5,952 nucleotides of DNA from Spirosoma fluviale (GTDB taxonomy: Bacteria; Bacteroidota; Bacteroidia; Cytophagales; Spirosomataceae). Each line of letters opens with the position of its first letter. Position 1 is the stretch's first letter. Location of the stretch: the NCBI GenBank assembly GCA_945860325.1, contig CAMARL010000122.1, positions 1 through 5,952 on the forward strand. The letters run 5' to 3'. This document shows, piece after piece, positions 1 to 4,819 of this stretch. A program made the position numbers and the translations under genes. The notes under the pieces are model-generated. The model made no database searches. It was not told where the DNA came from and saw only the letters and a list, made by a program, of their open reading frames with translations.

Positions 1-380
1 CAATCTCCCGCTTCATAAAAATAGATTCCTAAATCACGAACGAGATCTGCTGAATATGGATTCTTAGGATAATTTTCAACAAAGCGATTGGCCAACACCT
101 CTGCCTCAGGGCGCATGGAGTAAATCGAACACATGCATAATAGATATTCGGCTGATATTTTTTCACTCAGCATTTCAGTATTCGTTTCCGTCAGACCATA
201 TAGATAGGTCCTGAATGCCTCTTGGGCAGCCAAATAATTTCTAGCTTCAAAAAAGGATTTACCTTGCCGATAGTGAATTAAATGATCGGTAGAACTTTGT
301 GTTTGCTGACCAAAAACTGATCCACAAGAAATAAAAAATAAAAATATAAGTAATCTATAAAAGGGAATACTATTTCTCAT
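1..380 (-). CDS. Secreted tetratricopeptide-repeat protein, N-terminal part (cut by window edge)
   Basis: Reading the minus strand from the ATG at 380-378 gives 126 residues with no stop before the left edge, so the gene is partial. Residues 1-24 form a signal peptide: a short basic start, a hydrophobic core at 10-18, then SVFG before QQ at 25-26. FISC at 16-19 could also be read as a weak lipobox, so a lipoprotein is possible. Residues 34-60 (HLIHYRQGKSFFEARNYLAA and on) and 76-120 form amphipathic helix pairs spaced like TPR units. The text ENYPKNPYSADLVRDLG at 102-118 matches the inter-repeat pattern of TPR proteins. Bacteroidota have a large envelope family of about 1000 residues that begins this way; assigning this gene to it is inference. 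The role is probably a protein-protein scaffold in the periplasm or at the outer membrane. It is transcribed away from the DUF1566 gene across a 147-bp spacer. The signal peptide is well supported, the TPR call moderately so. Confidence 0.72.
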   Translation of the reverse strand, partial: MRNSIPFYRLLIFLFFISCGSVFGQQTQSSTDHLIHYRQGKSFFEARNYLAAQEAFRTYLYGLTETNTEMLSEKISAEYLLCMCSIYSMRPEAEVLANRFVENYPKNPYSADLVRDLGIYFYEAGD

Positions 381-487
381 TAAAACCAATAGAATAATTA
401 GGATTAACACAATAATACGACATAATTTTCAATTTATAATCGGATATTAAACGGTTATTTCAGAATATAATTATTAATTACTTGAGC

Positions 488-510
488 AATTTTCTATAAA
501 TTTGAAAATT
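488..510. repeat. Short inverted repeat over the putative promoter
   Basis: AATTTTC at 488-494 and GAAAATT at 504-510 are perfect 7-bp inverted arms around a 9-bp centre. The repeat spans the TAAATTTG box, so it could be an operator. A further copy of AATTTTC lies at 424-430. The arms are almost purely A/T, so chance occurrence in this spacer is a serious alternative. Confidence 0.25.
497..504 (+). promoter_or_regulatory. Putative Bacteroidota-type -7 promoter box for the DUF1566-DUF1080 pair
   Basis: TAAATTTG is an exact match to the Bacteroidota -7 consensus TAnnTTTG and ends 23 bp before the ATG at 528. The only TTG upstream (482-484) is 12 bp away, shorter than the usual 17-23 bp spacing, so the -33 box is missing or degenerate. 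The box overlaps a 7-bp inverted repeat (488-494 and 504-510). In such AT-rich DNA a chance match is possible. Confidence 0.4.
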
Positions 511-527
511 AATAAATAAACCAAGAA

Positions 528-986
528 ATGACCTTTCAAGCATCCCTTAAAAATATCATCCATTTTATTATTTGTTCCACATTTTTACTCGTTGCGACGA
601 GCATGTTTGGTCAAGACAACATAAAAAAAACTCCCCCCATCAAATTAGGTGGATATCTGATTTATGAAAAAAATGGACATGGCCTTATCGCCACGGTGGA
701 ACTTGTTGGCAAAGGAAATTTCGAGGACGCCAAGAAAAAATGTGACGACTTAAATTCGAATGGATTTGATGATTGGCGACTACCTACGAAAGAAGAATTT
801 GACCTTATTCATCCCAAATTAAATTTCAAAAAATTGGGTAATGGCGGAATATTTAAATCCACATGGTACTGGACATCCACAGAAATAGACAAAGGAAATG
901 CGTGGACTCACAATTTAAATACGGGTATGCAATCTAGTTATTTTAAAGATTTCAAATGTAATATCATGGCTGTAAGAAGCTTCTAA
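528..986 (+). CDS. Small exported DUF1566 (Lcl C-terminal-like) protein
   Basis: The product has 152 residues. A signal peptide spans 1-28 (hydrophobic core 11-24), with likely cleavage after MFG and before Q29. The rest, about 40-152, is a single DUF1566/Lcl-type domain: GFDDWRLPTKEEF at 79-91 is the family hallmark, followed by WYWTSTE at 113-119, NAW at 124-126, a late glycine turn and MAVRSF at the end, equivalent to the usual VRxVR ending. The family has a C-type-lectin-like fold and occurs in bacterial secreted and surface proteins. No enzymatic activity is established that I can name, so binding or adhesion is only a guess. The protein is one bare domain, without the PorSS or Ig-like domains that often accompany it. 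The start has no Shine-Dalgarno but an A-rich leader, normal for the phylum. A DUF1080 gene follows after 13 bp, so the two are probably co-transcribed. Confidence 0.85.
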   Translation: MTFQASLKNIIHFIICSTFLLVATSMFGQDNIKKTPPIKLGGYLIYEKNGHGLIATVELVGKGNFEDAKKKCDDLNSNGFDDWRLPTKEEFDLIHPKLNFKKLGNGGIFKSTWYWTSTEIDKGNAWTHNLNTGMQSSYFKDFKCNIMAVRSF

Positions 987-999
987 ACCAACTCAAACT

Positions 1000-1782
1000 A
1001 TGAAGAATGTAACGTTATTATGCTTACTATTCATTTCATCACAATCATTTTCTGCTCCCAAAAGAGAAAAATGGATCAAGCTTTTTAATGGTAAGAATAT
1101 CAAAAATTGGACCGTTAAAATTCACCACCATGAAGTGGGGGAAAACTTTGGAAATACATTTAGGGTCGAAGAAGGAATCATAAAAGTACGTTATGATCAA
1201 TATGAAAAGTTTAATGAGCGCTACGGGCATTTATTCTACAATACACCCTACTCTTATTATACATTAAAATTAGATTACCGATTTACTGGCATTTGGCGCA
1301 AAGATGCTCCCTCCTACACCGAAAGGAATTCTGGTATCATGTTCCACTCGCAAGATCCTAAAACAATACTAAAAGAGCAGGATTGGCCTATTTCAGTTGA
1401 GATGCAATTTTTAGGCATGCTAGCAGATGGAAAACCAAGACCAACTGGAAACATGTGTTCTCCTGGTACTGATGTCGTATATCAAGGCCGAGTGGATCCT
1501 AGGCATTGCATCAATTCATCTTCAAAAACCTACGATGGAGATCAGTGGATTCATGCTGAACTTATCGTTCGAGGGGATTCACTCGTCACGCATATCATCA
1601 ATGGGGAAAATGTGTTGGAATATACTAACCCTCAAATGGGTGGCGGGGTAGCCAATCGTTTCAATCCGGCATTCAAAATTGATGGCCAACTCTTAAAGAG
1701 TGGTTTTATAGCCTTACAAAGTGAAGGCCAAGAAATTGACTTTAAAAATATCGAGCTATTAGATATGTCTAAGCAGAAATAA
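1000..1782 (+). CDS. Exported DUF1080 protein, 3-keto-disaccharide hydrolase family
   Basis: The product has 260 residues with a signal peptide at 1-19 (core LLCLLFISS, cleavage near SFSA). The remainder is one DUF1080 domain with a concanavalin-like jelly-roll fold. Visible family marks are KLFNGKNIKNW at 27-37, a buried strand YTLKLDYRF at 87-95, NSGIMFHS at 110-117, VEMQFLG at 133-139, W183 in the DGDQW turn, and the closing GFIALQSEGQEIDFKNIEL at 235-253. C153 and C170 flank the GTDVVYQGRVDPRH loop and could form a disulfide, consistent with export. Characterised relatives cleave glycosides whose sugar has been oxidised at C3, acting with Gfo/Idh/MocA-type oxidoreductases. None of those partners is in this window, so the substrate is unknown. 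It lies 13 bp after the DUF1566 gene and overlaps the 3' end of the alkane hydroxylase gene by 14 bp. The family call is firm; the activity is inferred from the family. Confidence 0.9.
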   Translation: MKNVTLLCLLFISSQSFSAPKREKWIKLFNGKNIKNWTVKIHHHEVGENFGNTFRVEEGIIKVRYDQYEKFNERYGHLFYNTPYSYYTLKLDYRFTGIWRKDAPSYTERNSGIMFHSQDPKTILKEQDWPISVEMQFLGMLADGKPRPTGNMCSPGTDVVYQGRVDPRHCINSSSKTYDGDQWIHAELIVRGDSLVTHIINGENVLEYTNPQMGGGVANRFNPAFKIDGQLLKSGFIALQSEGQEIDFKNIELLDMSKQK

Positions 1783-2827
1783 TAGACTCATACTTTTTTA
1801 TTTGCCGATTCATCACTCGGAACCAAATAGGCGGAAATAACGCTAAAACAATCATGCCAGGATATCCCGTAGGCATCTGTGGAGCATCCTCATGATGGCG
1901 AAGAACCTGATATTTCCGAGAGGCTAAATAATGATGGTCACTATGCCGACTCAATTCAAAGAGCATTAAGCGCCCCAATAAATGATTACTATTCCATGAA
2001 TGTTTAGGTAAAACTCGTTCAAAATTTCCATTCGGATTGCTCTTACGTTTTAATCCATAATGCTCTATATAGTTTACTGTCTCCAATAATAAAGCACCAA
2101 TAGTGGCTGAAATCAGGAAAAAATAAATTGTATTTAGACCAAAATAAAATCCAATGATCCCGATCAAAATCAGTTGCGCACACGTAAAAAGTAACATCTC
2201 ATTTTGAAAACTAAAAAAACCCAAATCCTTCTTTTTTAATTCAGCTAGATTTATTTTCCAAGCTTTGAAATAGGTTCCAAAAACCGTTTGTGGCCAAAAA
2301 GAATAAATAGACTGGCCTAAAACAGCAGAGCTAGGATCCTCACCCGTGGCAACATGCGCATGATGTCCCTTATTATGCTCTATAAAAAAATGTGTGTATA
2401 AACTTGTCAGCAACAATAACTTAGCCAAAAACTGCTCAAAAACGGATTTCCTATGACCCAATTCATGACCGACATTAATCCCAAAAGTCCCACATAAAAT
2501 CCCCATGGAAATTATTTGGCCCATTAAATCAAATCCTGAACTGTCCGATATGTTTGAAAGAAAAAGATACAGGCTGCCATATTGCAAAAGCACAACCGCA
2601 TATAATATCCAATCATAAAAATGATCATTTCTGATTTGATCCTCTACCTCTTCCCCTACATTTTCGTCGACGGGTTTCATGATCAACTCTAAAATGGGGA
2701 TCATGAAAAAAATGTAGATCGGAACGAACCAACAAATTAGTCCATGTGATTTAAAACCGATGATAGCCAATACAAAAATAAAAAAAGGACTCAGGTAACG
2801 AAATGGCCTCAAGATTATATTTTTCAT
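1769..2827 (-). CDS. alkB: Alkane 1-monooxygenase (AlkB-type membrane di-iron hydroxylase)
   Basis: I count 352 residues from the ATG at 2827. An in-frame TTG at 2848 would add seven residues, but it is part of the predicted -7 box and is unlikely to be transcribed. About six hydrophobic segments are visible (near 12-27, 30-48, 73-91, 99-117, 212-231, 234-251), giving an inner-membrane enzyme. The iron-binding histidine clusters are HELGHR at 121-126, EHNKGHH at 150-156, the AlkB-specific NYIEHYGL at 252-259, H282 in SWNSNH, and RHSDHH at 294-299. The tail PQMPTGYPGM at 316-325 is also typical. The family hydroxylates terminal methyl groups of medium-chain alkanes using O2 and electrons from rubredoxin or ferredoxin. 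No rubredoxin domain is fused and no redox partner gene is in the window. The length is somewhat below the roughly 400 residues of Pseudomonas AlkB. Chain-length preference cannot be read; activity on fatty acyl chains is an alternative. Confidence 0.93.
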   Translation of the reverse strand: MKNIILRPFRYLSPFFIFVLAIIGFKSHGLICWFVPIYIFFMIPILELIMKPVDENVGEEVEDQIRNDHFYDWILYAVVLLQYGSLYLFLSNISDSSGFDLMGQIISMGILCGTFGINVGHELGHRKSVFEQFLAKLLLLTSLYTHFFIEHNKGHHAHVATGEDPSSAVLGQSIYSFWPQTVFGTYFKAWKINLAELKKKDLGFFSFQNEMLLFTCAQLILIGIIGFYFGLNTIYFFLISATIGALLLETVNYIEHYGLKRKSNPNGNFERVLPKHSWNSNHLLGRLMLFELSRHSDHHYLASRKYQVLRHHEDAPQMPTGYPGMIVLALFPPIWFRVMNRQIKKYESIISA

Positions 2828-2830
2828 ATT

Positions 2831-2869
2831 AAGGTATATATACTTCAAATATAAAATAAATTGTACCTT
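2831..2869. repeat. Inverted repeat AAGGTA/TACCTT in the divergent spacer
   Basis: AAGGTA (2831-2836) and TACCTT (2864-2869) are perfect 6-bp inverted arms separated by 27 bp. They place the string TACCTT(T)AAT just ahead of both divergent genes, on opposite strands. This could be a symmetric operator or a coincidence; the arms are short. Confidence 0.25.
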
Positions 2870-2879
2870 TAATCACAAA
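2846..2879 (-). promoter_or_regulatory. Predicted promoter of the alkane monooxygenase gene
   Basis: On the minus strand TATATTTG (2853-2846) matches the Bacteroidota -7 box TAnnTTTG exactly. TTTG at 2879-2876 lies 22 bp upstream, within the usual spacing for a -33 box. Transcription should start near 2840, leaving a leader of roughly 13 nt before the ATG at 2827. The final TTG of the box is the codon that begins the longest reading frame, which argues against that upstream start. Confidence 0.6.
2864..2871 (+). promoter_or_regulatory. Possible -7 box for the outer-membrane protein gene
   Basis: TACCTTTA matches seven of eight positions of TAnnTTTG and ends 12 bp before the ATG at 2884. No good -33 TTG sits at the right distance; TTC at 2844-2846 is the nearest candidate. 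It falls between the -7 and -33 boxes of the divergent alkB promoter, so the two polymerase sites would exclude each other. Moderate to weak evidence. Confidence 0.35.
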
Positions 2880-2883
2880 ACAA

Positions 2884-3981
2884 ATGGCCATGAAATCGAT
2901 TTTTTTAATTGTATGTCTTGCGCTTAGCTCGTTCGTTTACGGCCAAACCTCGGCAAACAAACCTATTCAGGGCTCAAACCAACAAAATTTTTCCATTATT
3001 CTCAAAGATCAATTTATTCTAACTGGAAATAAAATCAGTGAAAATGAATCGACTATTTTGTTCCGAGATTTTACTTTAGGGGAAATCAACCTACAAAAAT
3101 CGAGTATTCTAAAAGTTTCTGAACTAAAAGGCGAACTCCATGTAGAACTAATTTTAAATGATGGAAAAACTATTTTAGGGAAATTAGCATCAAAAACAGA
3201 ATCGACATTAAGTATCTTAACCCAAAATCTAGGTCAGATTACCCTCTCTAAATCAGCCATTAAATCGATAAAAATCATCGAGGAGAGTCAAATCAAAAAT
3301 GGGCAATATCTTTTTCCTAACCCACACCCAACTCGCTATTTCTTTGGCCCATCAGCCATACCACTTAAAAAAGGCGAAAAGTATTTCCAAAACGCATACC
3401 TTTTATCCAACAGCGTACAAATTGGCATTAGCGATGAGTTTTCCATCGGTGGAGGAGTTGTCGTTCCATTCTTATTTTACATTACCCCAAAATTTGGGAA
3501 AAAAATTAGTGAAAATGTTCATGTGGGCGGCGGGATTTTATTAGCCAGTTCCCTCATTAGCAACTTGAATTTGGGCGTCGGCGTGGGGTATGGATCTTTA
3601 ACATTAGGCTCTAATGAAAACAATGTGACTTTAAATGTTGGCTGGGGAGCCACTAAAGGTGACTCTTATGACGCAGTTACTAACACGAGTAAGTCTTCTT
3701 GGAGTTTTGCCAATAAACCCATGTTCACCTTTTCAGGCATGACACGAATTTCCCGAAGGTGTATGTTGGTCAGTGAAAACTGGTTTTTTGCGGTCAATGA
3801 ATATACCTATGATAATCAAATGCAAGCCAATGGCGTAAAAAGCAATTACAACGGTATCCTATCGGGCGGAGTAAGAATTATGTTGGAAAAAAGCTCCTTC
3901 GACTTTGGCATTTTAACCCCCATGGGAGTGAGCACCTCCTCCATGGGAATTCCATACATCGATTACGTGATTAAATTTTAA
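2884..3981 (+). CDS. Probable outer-membrane beta-barrel protein with two N-terminal repeats, function unknown
   Basis: The product has 365 residues, with start choices at 2884 (MAM) or 2890 (second ATG, MKS); the latter gives the more usual signal peptide start. Cleavage is likely after VYG, before Q21. Residues 38-78 and 89-129 are two copies of a beta-rich unit with pattern hydrophobic-LxD, G, SxxEST, LGxIxLxKSxI. After a linker, PHPTRYFFGPSAIPLKKGEK at 147-166 starts a region of alternating strands rich in glycine and aromatics (SIGGGVVVPFLFY at 187-199, VHVGGGILLASS, LGVGVGYGSLTLG, TLNVGWG, FDFGILTPMG) and ends YIDYVIKF. The final phenylalanine and strand pattern fit an outer-membrane barrel. 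I recall similar FFxPSAxPLKKGEGYYQN segments in unannotated Bacteroidota proteins, but know no assigned function. It faces alkB across 56 bp, which may mean shared regulation. Its end overlaps the phosphoesterase gene by 4 bp. Confidence 0.8.
   Translation: MAMKSIFLIVCLALSSFVYGQTSANKPIQGSNQQNFSIILKDQFILTGNKISENESTILFRDFTLGEINLQKSSILKVSELKGELHVELILNDGKTILGKLASKTESTLSILTQNLGQITLSKSAIKSIKIIEESQIKNGQYLFPNPHPTRYFFGPSAIPLKKGEKYFQNAYLLSNSVQIGISDEFSIGGGVVVPFLFYITPKFGKKISENVHVGGGILLASSLISNLNLGVGVGYGSLTLGSNENNVTLNVGWGATKGDSYDAVTNTSKSSWSFANKPMFTFSGMTRISRRCMLVSENWFFAVNEYTYDNQMQANGVKSNYNGILSGGVRIMLEKSSFDFGILTPMGVSTSSMGIPYIDYVIKF
2995..3270 (+). repeat. Tandem protein repeat inside the barrel-protein gene
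   Basis: Residues 38-78 (2995-3117) and 89-129 (3148-3270) of the encoded protein align without gaps at an offset of 51 residues. I count 15 identities in 41 positions, concentrated in the D, G, S..EST, LG.I.L.KS.I positions. The conserved glycine turns and alternating hydrophobics suggest small beta-sheet units, perhaps Sm-like. The DNA copies are diverged, so this is an old duplication. Confidence 0.65.
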
Positions 3982-4817
3982 ATAGAATAAGTTAGCTCAT
4001 TTTTCTTTATACTTGGATCCATCAAGTAAGTTATAACCGTTCCACTATTTAAAAGCTCTACGACACGGAAACCCTTATGTGGCGTTCCCCAACTACCTCC
4101 AATGTGTGAGTCAAATAAGAAGGGCAATTTACCAATCATTTGTACCCCGTCTTGATCATGCTCGTGGCCATGAAAAACGGCACGAATATTTGAATATTTT
4201 TTAATCAATTCGAAAAACGCAGGGGTTTCAATCCCGTTCTTAGTCCACTTAGCTTGAGGAATGTGTAAAAACAAAAATATATTTTTACGTTTTTTATTGG
4301 CTTCCAATTGAGCTTCAAGCCATGCCAAATCAGGAGAAACATATGTTCCCTGCTCATTAGACGTATCGCCTAGCAAAACCAATGAGTTTTTAACCACCTT
4401 TTGATGATTCAAAGGCATGTTCCAAACTTGCTCCCAATAGTCCGAAGAACATTTATCATGATTTCCTCTGGTCACAAAATAAGGAACTTTCAATCCATCT
4501 ATTTTCTGTTTTGCTTGAGCTAAAAACGACTTTTCATCATGTACAATATCTCCATTCATGACACAAAAATCTAAGGGATTTGAACCATGAAATAAATTGA
4601 TTTTCTCAATAATCGTATCCATCATCGCCTCATAAGGCGTATTAGGTTGGCCATAATGGGCATCCGACGCAACCGCAAATCTCATTTTGACCTGATCCTT
4701 TAATGCGTCCACATCTTGTGAAGAAAGCGACTGAAACCCTCCACCCATAAAAAAGGCAGAAGCAAAGGAAATGTTTTTTACAAAATGTCTACGTGAGATT
4801 TGATCTTGATTTTTCAT
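3978..4817 (-). CDS. Tat-exported calcineurin-like metallophosphoesterase
   Basis: The product has 279 residues. SRRHFVKN at 8-15 is a twin-arginine motif, followed by a weakly hydrophobic stretch to about 33, so folded export to the periplasm or surface is likely. The metallophosphoesterase motifs appear in order: DAH (D52, H54), NGD (D90), GNHD at 118-121, H185 in FLHIP, and GHEH at 217-220 (H218, H220). Together these make a complete two-metal site that hydrolyses phosphomonoesters or phosphodiesters. The layout resembles the CpdA-like/3',5'-cyclic-nucleotide-phosphodiesterase branch, but the substrate cannot be read. The start follows the stop of the glycosidase-like gene by only 2 bp, implying one transcript and coupled translation. 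The family and site are certain; the substrate and link to glycan use are inferred. Confidence 0.9.
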   Translation of the reverse strand: MKNQDQISRRHFVKNISFASAFFMGGGFQSLSSQDVDALKDQVKMRFAVASDAHYGQPNTPYEAMMDTIIEKINLFHGSNPLDFCVMNGDIVHDEKSFLAQAKQKIDGLKVPYFVTRGNHDKCSSDYWEQVWNMPLNHQKVVKNSLVLLGDTSNEQGTYVSPDLAWLEAQLEANKKRKNIFLFLHIPQAKWTKNGIETPAFFELIKKYSNIRAVFHGHEHDQDGVQMIGKLPFLFDSHIGGSWGTPHKGFRVVELLNSGTVITYLMDPSIKKNELTYSI

Positions 4818-4819
4818 AA

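Noticed and set aside
623..638. A8 and C6 runs just after the DUF1566 signal peptide as a phase-variation switch
   Set aside because: The frame is intact, the C run is only six long, and nothing else suggests slipped-strand variation.
1045..1230. 61-residue minus-strand open frame inside the DUF1080 gene
   Set aside because: It is antisense to a well-supported family domain, has no recognisable motif, and is a shadow frame.
1427..1651. 74-residue plus-strand frame within the DUF1080 gene
   Set aside because: It is an alternate frame wholly inside a confident gene, with no independent start context or domain.
3299..3544. 81-residue plus-strand frame within the barrel-protein gene
   Set aside because: It is an alternate frame inside a coherent protein with repeats and barrel strands, and its composition is not protein-like.
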